DNA of 64,000 bases from Ischnura elegans. Taxonomy: Eukaryota > Arthropoda > Insecta > Odonata > Coenagrionidae. The position numbers and the translations under genes are program-made. The notes beneath the pieces are model-generated. The model was not told where the DNA came from, searched no databases, and worked only from the letters and a program-made list of their open reading frames with translations. Positions 42,396 to 54,369 of this stretch are shown piece after piece. How positions within the stretch are numbered: the first letter of the stretch is position 1; each line of letters starts with the position of its first letter. The DNA lies in assembly GCF_921293095.1 (NCBI RefSeq), contig NC_060248.1:12914744-12978743 (forward strand), read 5' to 3'.

Positions 42396-45300
42396 GTGAG
42401 TTAAACTAATTTAAAAGGTGCTTCATTTTATTTTCATGAAAACTTCAAAATATACTTTTCTTATTGTGCAATGGGTCGAAAAAAATTTATCAACAAATGG
42501 AGCGGCGGTGCTTACGCTTTTAAACGGAATTCGACCTCTTCCATTGCCGCATATGTTATTTATTGTAAGGCCACGTTCATGAAGCAGCGTAACAGATGCA
42601 AATGTCTTCATTTCAATCGTAAATAGTGTCGCGGAGAACAGACCCTGCTTGATAATTTGAAGACAAAATATAATAGCTATCAAAATATCATGGTTCTAGT
42701 TGCTTTTCTTAAATTCTAGAAAAAAAACTCCCACCTGGTTAGCAACGTCCAAGATGGTAGGTTTTGTATATTATTTAGAAAAGCAAAATAGCATTGATTG
42801 GCAACAAAAACAATAAAAAAATCGATGTCCGTATAAGATCATAAGTGGCGTCTATTTTTGTTCATTGTATACCAAAATGACCTCCTCTCCTGAATTAGCA
42901 GTAAAATACGTTTATTTGCTGACGACGCTGTCATTTATTGCGAAATTAATGATCACTCTGACTCTGAAATTATATCATGGGAATTAAACAACGTTCAATA
43001 GTGGAGCCAAGAGTGGGGACTCGAACTGAATCTGAGCAAATGCACGGTGGCACATATCTTGAATAGGTCTCTTCCAACTATCTGTGTGTATATCTTGTGG
43101 TATGTGTCAATATAAAGGCGACAGATGAAGTGAAGTGTTTAGGAGGTACGATTACTTCAAAGCTATCGCGGGGAACACATCAGAAATATTTGTGGCAGAC
43201 ACCTACGGAAGCAAGGATTCGCCAAACGCATTGTGGGAATATTTTCGGATGAAAAAGTGAAAGAGCTGGTGAGAAAAGGTGCTATTTTGCACTCGTCCAG
43301 CCACTGTCAGAATATGCAGCGAGCCAGTGGAATCCGGTTCAGATAGACATAATCCGTGAACTTAATAAAATTCCATGGTAAACAGCGCGATTCGTCGAAA
43401 TTTCTACGAGCGAACAGAAATCGTTGCACTGATGTTAAACTAATTAGGTAGGGAGCCGCTAAACACTCCCGAGGCCGCGCGCTAGGCCTAAATCGCCTGT
43501 GCAATTGAGAACAGATATCATTCAGAGCGACTAGGACGAATTAGAATCACATTTCTCTTTTAAGGTCCGACGGAAACGATAAATTAAGAGAGATATTTTG
43601 TCAATCGAGTAGGTATGGGAATTCGTTTTTCCCCCGAACGATAAAGGACTGGATATGAAGGATAATAATAATGCTAAGCGGAACTTCGTTAGAGCTTGAA
43701 TGTATATTTTGTCCACCCTTGCGTAGGGGAACGTGTGTTTATACGGGAGCCCCTGGCCCATGAGAAAATTACGGTACTATTAGCAATTCAAAATCAAACC
43801 ATGCATAAAAAGAAAAAGAATACAAATCCAAACAAATGCATCCCGTGCGGAGCGCCGATACAATGGAGACTAATCAATATAATGTCACTATGACACTTTA
43901 CGAACAGTGTGCATGCACAATACAACACGAACTATACATTCCAGATCGGTATTAAAGTAATTCGGGCGTGCCAAGTATATGTCGAGAAAAGAAAGGAAAA
44001 ACAAATAATGCAATGGAAAAGAGCAAGGAATACACCCCTGGATGCCCAAACACGTCAACTCATGAGGTACGTTTCCAAATGATCAGAGAGTATTTTCGAT
44101 TATATCATGTTTTTCATATCCTAAGAATCGTACTAAAAATAAAACTTGGCTCGTCAAAGTACGTTATTTGCTTACTTTACAACGATTGGATCTACGTAAG
44201 TCTTTTCCCGAAGCTCTCAACTTAGGCACCCCGATAAACGGCAAGATAAGTCAATCGTGCGTATTCAGAATGCGGTTACCGCACAACCAAAATGAAAACA
44301 ACATATGATATCTATGTCCGAAGAGATAATGACTCGAGAGACGATAAAATATAAATTACAAAATACAATGACTAATTTATCAACAACTACTACGAGCGAA
44401 CAGAGAGTATCTTTTGCACTGCTTTGACGCGAATGTGGCAGGGAGCCGCTTGACACTCGGAGGCTACACGCAAGGCTTAGATTGCTTGAGCAATTACGAA
44501 TGGATATCTTTAAGAGCGACACGGAGAACAACATATTAGAGTCCCACTATATTTCCAGGTCAGACAGAAGCGATACGATATGAGAGGTATTTTTCCGTGC
44601 ACATAGGAATTGGTATTCTTTTTTTACGAAAAATAAAGAACTTTTTATAAATTGTAGGTGAAACCCTTCTGCTTTTCTCCTTCTTTTCTTTTTCTTGCAA
44701 ACCGACAACCCCCGCCACACACCCATTGAGGTGGCCTGCGGGGTAGAATATTGATGTAACCATCAATAAAATCTAAGCGTTTCGGTTTGTGAGCACCGTA
44801 CTGCGCAGCCGCAGAGGAAACGAATGGTAATGAGAGGAAGGGGGCTCGCGCCGAAAGCACGCAGCGTGTCCATCGCACAATTATTCTCGGGATGAAGGAC
44901 GACCCTTCCCCATTCCACGTCAATCCGTGTGAAGGACACTCGCTCGCTGGGTGCCACGTAGACGACTAACAATCAGGATGGAAACCCGGCGCGCGAACCG
45001 CCGAGCGGAGCGAATGGAGTATTTGCAATTAGGTCAGGCTTGGGCGATTTATCAGCGAAACATTTTATCTTCCATCGCGGCGTAAAAATATTTTCGTGTT
45101 GGATATCAAAATAACAAATGATTATTCGATATGGAAGGAAAAAGCAAAAACTTGCTCTCGCATTGTATTTTTAATTTGTTTTGCGTGATGACAGAACATG
45201 TCAGGAACTTTGTTCATTTATTTTCATTGCAGTTTTACGCAATGGCGCGAAGACATTTTCCTTCGACTCCTTCTTGTCTTAATTTGATATCGTAGGCTGT

Positions 45301-48300
45301 CAGCGCTTTCCTTAATAACACAACTGCAAAACTCATTCTGCTCAAGTCACTAAAAACTGTAGCTAATACACACAACGAATGTAAATAAAGCTTATAGTAT
45401 GCTTATTGCTTTTAGTAAGGATTACCAAAGGGCGGATGGCAACACTGCCTTGACCCCAACATGCCTCGATGATAACGTGGGTGTTGTGTCACTTGGATTG
45501 CGTACTACGAGAGAAAAATCATCCAAGGGAAGCTCAGTGACATTTCATACACCTATGCGTTGGGTTAAAATTATTTTAATATGCTGTATTTCGTTTTTAT
45601 TTGTGCTTCATTTCTTTTTACTCCATTTATGAGTAAATTTCCCAAGTCACGCGATACAATTATATAGGTGACGGATCCAGGATAGGGACAAGGGGGGGGG
45701 GCTAAGTGGGGGTTAAAATTCCAGCAGTAGTGGGGGTCGGAAAAAATTACCATTCTATCTAAAATAAATTGGATACCCAAGGGGAGGCTATAGCCTCCTT
45801 AATCCCCCCCCCCTCAATAGATCCGCCGCAGCATATATATGACGGTCACTCTTGTTTACGGAAGAGGTACTAGTTACCCACCCTCTACTAATCCTTTCGC
45901 TCCTTGCACATAATACATTTTCGCTCATGCGGGAATAAACCGCTCGAGTTTCAATCTTGGACAGTTGCTTTCATACTTTACGATTTTAACCGAACAAAAA
46001 GATTATGGAAACAGCTCCCGCACGACTGAAACCGTCTAGTGTGAAAGTGTGCATTTGTTTACGTGGATCACTAAGCAGAAAGACGATACGGTACCCGTGT
46101 GGCCCCATTGGCACCGGACGGCTGCAATGCGGCTAAAAATCGTGCTCTTGTTTTAACCGTACAATGGGAAAGGTCTTGTAAACTTCTTCAGTGTACTGCC
46201 CGCGCGGTTTTTTCCCGCATGGACGAAAACGTGTAATGTGCGAGGGACGTAAGGTTTTATGAATCAGTTAGCGGCGGAAAGGTTAAATTACGTCACTAAT
46301 TGTAAATGAGGAAGATGGCGACCGCTCGTTTCAGTGCAAGATCTGAATTACGGCACTATAACAGTTATAGCTGAATTAGTACGGAATATGCATATTCGGG
46401 AAAATAGTTATTGGAGGGTTTTTATGCCTCAGATATTTTCCTGCCGGTGTTTCCAAAAGTTGTGCAAATATTCCAATGCCGACAAATGTGTTATCGCCGG
46501 ATTATTTTCGGGATTCTTCCTTGCTAATAATAATTAATGAGGATTCACCGTGTCCGTGCAAATCGAGGATACATATCAAACCTACTTCTAACTATATCAA
46601 TCCTCTTCCTACGTCTCACATTATGCATCAAAGTCACCGCTGATGCTAAAATACATAAAGGGAACACATTTGGGCAAAATAGCCCCGCCAGATTAGCCAA
46701 TGAATCCAAAAAATTTCAGCTCATCGTTAAACCATCAGCTGGGTGGTGCACATGCAATTCCATCTATATTCAACGAATGCAATTTTGACTTCTACTATAG
46801 CATTGCGACGCTAATCACTCAGAAAATATTAAGTAACCCCACTTTTCAATTTTATTATGAATTTATTTTCATGACGTACCGTACATCTGATTCTTCTTTA
46901 AACGAAATCTGTAATCAAATTTAAATGAGAATTTATTGAGTCAAGCATCACCTACAGGAATCTTCCGATTTTATTACAAATGTCAAAAAGCAACACGGCA
47001 AGCAGAATGATAAATCTTAAGTGGAGCACGCAAGCATCTACATAATACCCTACGAGGTACCTCAGGGGTTTTTGGCAGAGGGTGAATATACACTAACATG
47101 CAGCATGCAGTACGCTACGTCTTCGTAATGATCGAAAAAAAGGCCATAGCACATATACGTGCCAGCAGGCTATATGAGCTCTCACCGATTATACATGGCT
47201 CCGTGCAAGTTGACACCAGCCATGCAAAAAATACCAAATTATTGAGTTGATTAGTATCCAAATAGCGACATAAAATGATTTAAATGTCGAAATGGAAACA
47301 AGTAGGTACCAACACACACAAACCAGAAAAGTTAAAAAAAAAGAAAGAAATGGTCGACGCAGCGAGTGCAGCGATAAATTCAATAGATGGAACATCTATT
47401 ACTATCCATGAGTGTTCTGGGAAAGAATGACATCATAAACGTGTCTGTTCTGCAGTATATTTCTTTTATTTTCCTCTCGTGATCTTCTACTATGATACGC
47501 GGTAAGTGAAGTAAACCTTTCGTGCCATCTAGGAACACTACCACTCTGAATTCATTTTAGTAGATTCATCCTATATTTTGTTCTTCACTCAAGTAACTAC
47601 TCCCAGCAGCCTAATTCATCTAGCAATGCACTCACGTTGCTCTGTTTACCGTACCAACCCAAAATCTAGCTGCCTTGAGCTGTACCCAATTGATTTTTGC
47701 ACCCAGTCCTATCTCGTATGAGTCGAACAAGTTAGCTGCATATTCCAGATAATCTCTGACTAAAGACACATTGCTTCTTTCTTCGACCTTCTTATCTCAT
47801 TTCCGAGAACTCTCTTTACAAATTCCAAACTGATTAGAGGTCATGAATGGGTATTTTGAAATTCTGGCGTGTACTTTCATCAGCAAACAAACCACAGAAA
47901 AAAATCCTCTTGATCTCATAATATTTCACCCTGCCAAAAGGCCTTTGAAAGCTTTGGCTCTAATTCATTAATAACTGCTCACTTTATAAGGGTGAACTTC
48001 GTTTTTTTTTGGCACTACGTTAAAATTGTGGTAGACGGTAAAAAAACAACATTCAGTCAAAAATATATGTCACTCATAGGTCTTCATTTTAATACATTAA
48101 TACTGTTTATGGTAACTTATAACCTCACCTCTGACGAAATATTTCCATAGTATAGAAAAATTTGCGGACAATTTAATCACGAATAGTCACCACAGTATTT
48201 CACGTTCACAATAATAAGTTGTATCTTCAGAATACCACTTACTGATCACCAATTACTGAATAGTGGTCTCTGATGTAGAAATTTCATTTTAAGCATAGTG

Positions 48301-51300
48301 CAATATTATTGTTTTGTAATATTTTTTAACTTAATAGTCTTATCTAACCTATCACTGTGAGACTATCTCTTAGAATCGTTACGGAGGCCTTCGCGGTGAT
48401 TAAATGATAATTTTTTTCCGGGTTAATGCTGCGTCGACTTATTTTTGGTGGAAGACAGTTTCGGGCGCATTCCAGCTCCCGTTTTTTCGACCCGAAACCG
48501 TCGTCCACAAAAAAATGAGTCGACGCCGCAGTAACTCGAAAAACAATTATCACCTTTAAGAATCTTTTGACAAAAGGTTTGGCTAGAGATAGCAGTGCCG
48601 ATAATCGTCGAGAAATTCAATTAAAAAATTTTTAGAAAGTGGAAAGTGGTTCCCAAAGAATTTATCGCTAATCATCTCTTGATCTCGAGATCCGGTGAGG
48701 TCAAATATTCATATACATCTACATACTACCCTGTTAGTCGCCTAAAAAGGCGTGTGGCAGGGGGTGCTAGGACACCAGCCGTTTACATATTATTTTATTT
48801 ACATGATATTATATTTACATATTACGTTTACATATTATTATTTTTACATATATTAAAAACAAACGCCCAAACAAAATTACGACTAGCATCAATTAAAGCC
48901 CTTTATGGTTTGGAGGAAAAACGAATCAGCATATCTATCCGTTCGGTAAAATATCTCTCTTAATTTATCGCTTCTGCTGGATCTGAAAATATAGTTGGTT
49001 TCTAAGATAATGTTCTCCGTGTCGCTCTTAAAGATATCCTCTCAATTGCTCAAGCAAACTAAGCATAGTGCGCAGCCTCCAACTCCCTTACGGCTCAGAG
49101 CCTAACTCGCTTTACTTCTTATGAACAAAATATTGTACTGCCAAGCTGATTTTTTCGGTGATTTGTTGACTATATCCACATCTACGAGGTTCTTTGCAAG
49201 CCACCACCATTGAGGATGGAAAGGGGTGATGTGATTCTACGCTGGGCATGCAGCTCTCATTCTATCCTTAGTCAGAAACGCGCTCGTCGTCTTAAATCTA
49301 TCGGTTCTGCAATCTATTTCCTTAATCGTATTCATATGTTCATTTCTACCGTAATAACATCTTGAACATCAGGCAAAAAGTAATCTACTTCGATTTAATC
49401 GAAAATCTCCCCTTCGAACGGTTAGATCAGGGGTCGGCAACCTACGGCTCACGAGTCGCATTCTGCTCTTTCGATGTTAAATTGCCGCCTTCCTCTTACT
49501 CGCGCAAGAAATAATAATTATATTATTTTATTTGCATTTTCATTTTATTTTCAAAACTCAAAAAAAAAAAAAATATTGGAAACAGGATAAAAACCATGAA
49601 TGTATGAAGGAGAGAGAATGCGACCCTCATATTAATAAATTACCGGTAGTAAAGTCAAAGGACTGTAAAAATGTAGCTGTGCAGCTTATTGTTAAGCTGG
49701 TCGCATAAATTGAGGATGTTTCGTCTCAAAATGTTGCCGACCCCCTGGGCTAGACTAATGATACTACTCAAAAAATTCATCCATGCTTACAACTTTCAAA
49801 AAAAGTTTTTTTTTTCTTTAGGTCACCGTTATTCCATTACCGTCCGCCCTTTGACGGTTTTCCCCTCAATTAAGATTTATAAATTTCCAATGTGTCGGCT
49901 AGCAGCGAAAAGTATAATACCACTTTCCCATTTTTATAATTATTATTCCTTTTGCCCTATGCATTTATTCCCTCATTGGACCGATTATAATCTTATCACA
50001 ATGTTTGGCACTCATACAAGCAAATTAGCAGCTAAAAATACCGCGTTTCACTCTGTACGCTATTAAATACTACCGGAGAATCAACTTTGACCGTGTCTCA
50101 ATTCATAAGTACAAACTCTGCACCCTGAGCGCTATATACCCTTGGGTGAACCGGACCCTTCCTATAACCCACATATCCTTAATAAGAGCTGCGAGTATGT
50201 GGGATCCGGCGCCGAAAGACTGAAATAATGTGCTCAATACATCTCAAAGGAAAACACCGCGTTTCGTCCAAAAAAAAACCTTTTTTCGTCAAAAATCCTT
50301 GTTAATGCTTTCCTCTCCATTCGAAGAAGTCGGTTGTCACAAATAACTTCAACAGAAGCTATGAAGTTTGCGAGATGGACGTCCGTTAACTCAAAAGTCA
50401 ATTATTATTATCAAAAAAATTTAAGACTAAATTTCTTGAAGACATTTTCATTCCTCTCTTTGTTTCGTTCCCCCCACAGCCGTGGTGCTGAGCGTGGCGC
50501 TGCTCTGTTCGGCCGAGGAGCAGCTGGACGCGTGTCCGGACGTGTGCTCCTCGCAGACGTCGCAGGCCAGCCGTCAGCCCGTGTGCGGGCGGAACTTGGC
50601 CGGGGAGAGAAGGACCTTCGACAGCCAGTGCAAACTCAACGTCTACAACTGCAAGAACAGGAACAACAGTAAGACTGGAATCGATCAATCACCCATCCAT
50701 AACTCAATCTGACACACATGTCATCAAGAGACTGAAAATCCCTTTCGATCATGTTCAGGGATGCCGACTTACAAAAAATATTGGGGGGGGGGGGCAAATC
50801 GGGGATCTTCTCAGGGGAAATTTTATAAGTAGTGAGTTTTAAGTTTTTTGAGCATTTTAGATGAGTCATATGATCAACATTAGAACCGAAATAACCATAT
50901 CTCGATATCTGGACACTCCGGGGAAAATCGACAAGCCTGACACATTTATTCCTCACACCCGTGACGAATTTTTGAGGGGGCTCGGGCCCCCTCAGACCCC
51001 ATGGAGTCGGCGCCACTGATCATGTTCACTGATGACATTCAACCCTTAATCGATCAATAATTCAAATTTTACACTGAAAAAATTATTTCACGTATTATTG
51101 TGGTAAGAATAACATAAAGGGCAGTATTTATCAGTTTATTTGCAAAAATGTTGATTAATTATTAAATAATGCAATATATCTCCTGAGGTGCGCTGCCCAT
51201 TTTGTCAGAATGATAAATTTTCATTGGTGAAAAAATTTAAAAGAGACTCCAAAATAAAAATAAGATAGAATGGTTTGGGGTTCCGCACATTCATAAACAA

Positions 51301-52849
51301 TAAATTGCATAAACAATACTTACCAATGATTCACGATGTGCCTAGTGATCTGCTCGTTACCATTTTTAAAGAAAACTGCAAGAGTATAGGCGGCAGTCTA
51401 CTATGACCTTGTAACACGTGTTTCTTCCAATAAACATTGCCCGAAGCGCAAATAAGGACGTGGAGGTCTCTTGTGCTATCCTGGTTGATCGGTGTATTGC
51501 ACGAGATACATTTGCCAATGAAGGGATATGTACCAAAATAGTTCACTTTTATGATATTATGCATACAGAAGCAAGGCGCATAGGCATTGAGTCCTCTCTC
51601 AATTACGTCATCAACTTACCTGCGAAAGGGTTAAGGCCGTCAATATTTTCTCGCGAAAACCTCGAGAACTTGAAGAAGGACCGAAAAATAGAGATCTCTT
51701 TATTGTTTCAAACTCAATCGAAAGTAAAAAAATAATACATGGTGAACGAGCCCGTTTAATATATTCCTCAAAAGAACGCTTGCTGATAATGGGATTAAGT
51801 CGAACTCACATTTTTCGTATGAGTATAACATGGCCACTTTCTTTAGTTGATAGATTTCCCAATTTCCAGAAATAGCGTTAAGTGGGCCAAGATAAAAAAA
51901 AGTTGGTCCAAAAACCCATCAAATTTCGGCTTTTTTTCAACCCGGTAATAAATATCCCACCATCAATAAATGTACAAGTGATAAAAAATTGAAGTTTATT
52001 TTTTAATGGAATTCAAAAAACAGTTATTGTCCGCAAAATTAAAAAAAATCTCCGATACGAGGAGTACGCAATTTTTTAGAAATATTTCAGAGTTTATTCT
52101 TCTCTACAAATCATCATAATATGATCATCGTCTCTCAGATTTGTCGCTAATTGCATTCATTCTTAGTATATTTACCAATGGAGATGTACTTGAATTATAT
52201 AACCAAGGGTTTAAGAGATAGCTAATGAAATATTTGTTTAAACTTTCCTTGTATATTTTTTATTGCATGCCTCGAGCAATAAGCATTTAGTTTGGCAATC
52301 TAGTCATTATATATGCCATGCCAATCGAGATATTGTACACACTGTGGCAAGCAATGACTGCCTATGACGCCAAATTAAAACACATGAGGAGGGCTAGAAG
52401 GTAAGCGGCATCGTACCATTGAACAAAAGTAAGGAAAAAATAAATAAAATAAGAACCTAAAACTATTCGTCGTCCCCAAATGCGGGTTCGAACCCCGGCG
52501 GTGGCAGAGATTTTAATAGAGAAATCCCGATCCCAACTAGGGTGCTATATGGAGGGAGGGAGGGTGCTACATATAGGGGGCTTCAGCACTCTATCCGTCG
52601 TACAGGACGTTAAGCCGTGGTCCCCTAGGTGCCGTCCGTTCAGAGCAGGCAAATGCCAACGCCGGGATTCTCACCACATTTCCTCCCTCCCCTTCCCTCA
52701 TGGTTATATGCTGCTCAGCTGTCGGTCGTATCCTCAAAATACCACACCATTCCAATATATTTTACTTCACTAGCTGTGTGTAACTGACAAATCGTTCCTT
52801 CTTTTTCACAGGATACAACCTTGTCTACAGAAAAGCCTGCACCAACTGA
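42368..52849 (+). CDS. Secreted single-domain Kazal-type protease inhibitor (three coding exons)
   Basis: Join 42368..42395, 50480..50668, 52812..52849: 255 nt, 84 residues, all introns GT-AG. Residues 1-21 are a hydrophobic signal peptide (IVITFAVVLSVALLCSA). The mature part has six cysteines (28, 32, 45, 60, 67, 82) with PVCGRN and RTFDSQCKLNVYNCKN, the Kazal C-G-x(n)-[TY]-F/Y-x(3)-C-x-L signature. Spacing is C-x3-C-x12-C-x14-C-x6-C-x14-C. The second and third gaps are longer than in typical short insect Kazal domains (about 7 and 10), so the reactive loop region is extended. Kazal domains inhibit serine proteases through the loop between C2 and C3; the target cannot be predicted. Intron 1 (8.1 kb) and intron 2 (2.1 kb) contain LINE, hAT and SINE copies. 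Confidence 0.88.
42862..43640 (+). pseudogene. CR1/jockey-like LINE fragment
   Basis: Reads KIRLFADDAVIYCEINDHSD with the F-A-D-D catalytic motif, then WSQEWGLELNLSKC and, after many breaks, the C-terminal extension to about 43640 (FAKRIVGIFSDEKVKEL). It is the same family as 57092 and 58919. Several stops and indels. Confidence 0.75.
44395..44640 (+). pseudogene. CR1/jockey-like LINE 3' scrap
   Basis: GGGAGCCGCTTGACACTCGG and the following text through TTTCCAGGTCAGACAGAAGC align with the C-terminal region of the 58919-60217 element (GWEPVETRRLRA, SRSDRSDKL). About 245 bp remain. Confidence 0.65.
45668..45830. mobile_element. Small inverted-repeat element with G-run/C-run arms
   Basis: Left GTGACGGATCCAGGATAGGG and right, reverse-complemented, CGGCGGATCTATTGAGGGGG form imperfect termini followed by a G run and preceded by a C run. 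TATATA occurs near both outer edges. It is about 160 bp and non-coding. Tentatively a MITE. Confidence 0.4.
47030..47790 (-). pseudogene. LINE 3' end, CR1/jockey-like, second family
   Basis: On minus, 47770-47640 reads RDYLEYAANLFDSYEIGLGA, KINWVQLKAARF, the conserved reverse transcriptase C-terminal block. The 3' tail at 47030-47110 carries the ATCTACATAATACCCTACGA-type sequence seen at the ends of other fragments here. The middle is strongly decayed. Confidence 0.6.
48393..48560. repeat. Fold-back palindrome with about 65-base arms
   Basis: GCTGCGTCGACTTATTTTTG and its continuation to TTTCGGG pair with CCCGAAACCGTCGTCCACAA ... GAGTCGACGCCGCAG. Outer words GTGATTAAATGATAATTTTT and AAAACAATTATCACC extend the pairing. 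The loop is about 25 bases. It is probably a palindromic MITE and would form a strong hairpin in the Kazal pre-mRNA. Confidence 0.7.
48714..49105 (-). pseudogene. CR1/jockey-like LINE 3' end
   Basis: The tail ACATCTACATACTACCCTGT and text through GATAATGTTCTCCGTGTCGC match the minus-strand 3' end at 28474-28975. The terminal coding part is decayed. It is 5'-truncated. Confidence 0.7.
49175..49400 (-). repeat. LINE-tail repeat
   Basis: CCACATCTACGAGGTTCTTT, GCATGCAGCTCTCATTC and AGAAACGCGCTCGTCG resemble the tails at 39660-39900, 58785-58918 and 60460-60690. Non-coding. Confidence 0.45.
49428..49747. mobile_element. Charlie-type hAT MITE
   Basis: Left end CAGGGGTCGGCAACCTACGG and right end GTTGCCGACCCCCTG are near-perfect inverted repeats with the sequence typical of Charlie-type hAT elements. 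Flanking octamers GGTTAGAT (49420-49427) and GGCTAGAC (49748-49755) match at six of eight positions, a decayed 8-bp duplication. The 320-bp body has no transposase. Confidence 0.78.
50180..50280 (+). pseudogene. LINE reverse transcriptase C-terminal scrap
   Basis: Translation gives IRAASMWDPAPKD, stop, NNVLNTSQRKTPRFVQ, aligning with AASVWDP ... QRKAARFVK of the LINE family at 58919-60217. It lies just upstream of Kazal exon 2. Confidence 0.5.
50480..50668 (+). CDS. Kazal gene coding exon 2 (most of the inhibitor domain)
   Basis: Acceptor CCCCCACAG, donor GTAAGA. It completes Ala10 and encodes VVLSVALLCSAEEQLDACPD through CKLNVYNCKNRNN, with five of the six cysteines. It is distinctly more G/C-rich than its surroundings, as expected for an exon in this A/T-rich region. 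Confidence 0.92.
50756..51018 (+). mobile_element. hAT-type MITE with perfect 8-bp target duplication
   Basis: Left CAGGGATGCCGACTTAC, right reverse-complemented CAGTGGCGCCGACTCC. ATCATGTT lies directly outside both ends (50748-50755, 51019-51026). The 263-bp body is non-coding with a G run near the left end. The same family occurs inside the SINE at 37393-37652. Confidence 0.85.
52462..52790 (+). repeat. tRNA-derived SINE, 5'-truncated, second family
   Basis: The B box GGTTCGAACCC (52485-52495) is followed by CAACTAGGGTGCTATATGG, CGTACAGGACGTTAAGCCGT and GTTCAGAGCAGGCAAATGCC. The A-box half is missing. The non-tRNA body differs from the SINE at 56709. It lies in Kazal intron 2 and ends close to the exon 3 acceptor. 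Confidence 0.65.
52812..52849 (+). CDS. Kazal gene coding exon 3
   Basis: Acceptor TTTTTCACAG. It completes Arg73 and encodes YNLVYRKACTN then TGA, supplying the sixth cysteine (82) needed to close the Kazal disulfide pattern. Confidence 0.88.
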
Positions 52850-52930
52850 GGACCATGCGGCCTCTCTCGGAACTTCATGATTTCACGGTTTAAGACATAA
52901 TTTCACCACAGAAGTCTGTGAGGATGATTG

Positions 52931-52957
52931 AATAAATGTAAAAACTATAACAATAAA
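52931..52957 (+). terminator. Kazal gene polyadenylation signals
   Basis: AATAAA at 52931-52936 and again at 52952-52957, about 80-105 bases after the stop codon. Confidence 0.6.
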
Positions 52958-54036
52958 CATAACAAATGTATGAAAATTACAGATTTGTTCGAAATAGTTT
53001 GCTTCAAACCTCCAATTCAAAGGCAGAGACTTCGGTGGCAACATATCGAGAACCTATGAGGGTAAAATTATAATTATCTATGATTACAAATTGGCACCAA
53101 CTACGAATTGGGACGCCCAGCGTGGGAAAGGTAACAACGAAGTACTGCGTGGGTCACTACGTTACCCAGGTTGCTGATTTCCCATGGAAACTTTTTCTCG
53201 TGGAGTGTGAATGTGACCGCCATTCACACCCCAGGAATGAAATATTTTTCATAACGTGGCACTTGTCCGCGTTCTAATCAAAATACTACGACCTTACCCA
53301 AGAAGCATATGGATATCTTTTTAATATCACTTACGCGTCGAAAATTATAGCTATATCATCACCTAAGTGATATTTACTAGTCTACCTCATTTTGATATAG
53401 CAAAATATATACTTGGTAATACCATTTAAAAGTTCATAAGAAAGAATAATTTTGTCTTGAGTTTCTGGAAACTTCTTTAGTACGATGCTATAAATAAAAT
53501 GCTGACTGCGCAAAGTTTGGGTGATGAAATTTAAAAAGACTTTTAGAAGAAGAATGAAACTATACAATTGCATTGCAAATGAAATACAGAAGAGACACCT
53601 CTACTAATCCTAGTAATATCTGATCTGTGATGAGGTTTTTCGTGTTCGGATGCTGGTAAATGTAAACTTCGAAATTAGCGTCATTTATTGCAAAAATTCT
53701 GACTACAATTCTAGGAGAGATGCCTTACTTTGATTATTACTTTGGCAAATCAATATTCAAAGGAAGCAGAGAGGGTACTAAATAAGTTACCGTTCAGTAC
53801 AGCAAAAAATCGTCACTCATTCGAGGGAATTAGAGGATTGAGGGAAAAAACTTTTTATATTTTTTGTAAAAAAGCGGCCAACTTCAGTATTTTGAGTCCA
53901 TGAAATCCGAAGATAGCACAAAATCCATTTCGAGAGACTTAAGATTAAGATGCACGTGGTATCCTCACCCTGGAACTTCCCCCCCCCCCTTCCTCCCCAG
54001 AGAATTAAAAAAAAACGACCCTTTCTCCCACACCCT
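52958..54036. other. Unassigned intergenic region
   Basis: A/T-rich, with a C run near 53980. No gene or element recognised. Confidence 0.35.
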
Positions 54037-54040
54037 TTAA

Positions 54041-54262
54041 CCCATTATGACCCAATGTTGCTTCAAAGCAACATCAAAAATGTGTAAATTTTCAGCTCTA
54101 TTTAGGAAAAATCTAAACTTCGTATTATTTTGTGGTTTAAACTTTAATGAAAAAATATTTATCTGCCACGATGATTATGATGGAGTGCAAAATTTTGAAG
54201 TTTTCAAAGTGAGAAATCTTGAATATTGATTTCTCCCAAAAGCAGCTCTGGGTTAGAGAGGG
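54041..54262. mobile_element. piggyBac-type MITE
   Basis: Termini CCCATTATGACCCA and TGGGTTAGAGAGGG are imperfect inverted repeats, with TTAA outside both (54037-54040, 54263-54266). The 222-bp body has an open frame of 60 codons (54047-54229) with no known domain. Its termini differ from the larger piggyBac at 19481, so a different family. Confidence 0.72.
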
Positions 54263-54369
54263 TTAATATTTCAACATCCCGATACCCAAACCCCACCCTT
54301 CCTCTTATCTTCTGTCCTTTAGCACGACGATATATTTAAGCAAGACCTTGGCCGCGCATGATTGGATTG

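Larger units (their letters stand above)
42396..50479 (+). other. Kazal gene intron 1 (8.1 kb)
   Basis: A phase-1 intron ending in CCCCCACAG. It contains four CR1/jockey-like LINE fragments (42862, 44395, 47030, 48714), a small one near 50180, a fold-back palindrome, a small MITE at 45668 and a Charlie-type hAT MITE. The stretches 43641-44394, 44641-45667, 45831-47029, 47791-48392 and 49748-50179 hold nothing I can identify. Confidence 0.75.
50669..52811 (+). other. Kazal gene intron 2 (2.1 kb)
   Basis: A phase-1 intron with a hAT MITE (50756-51018) and a SINE (about 52462-52790). The part between, 51027-52460, is A/T-rich and holds nothing recognised. Confidence 0.78.

Noticed and set aside
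50398-50688. Open frame on minus opposite Kazal exon 2
   Set aside because: It is the antisense shadow of a G/C-rich exon with verified splice sites and six-cysteine product on the plus strand.
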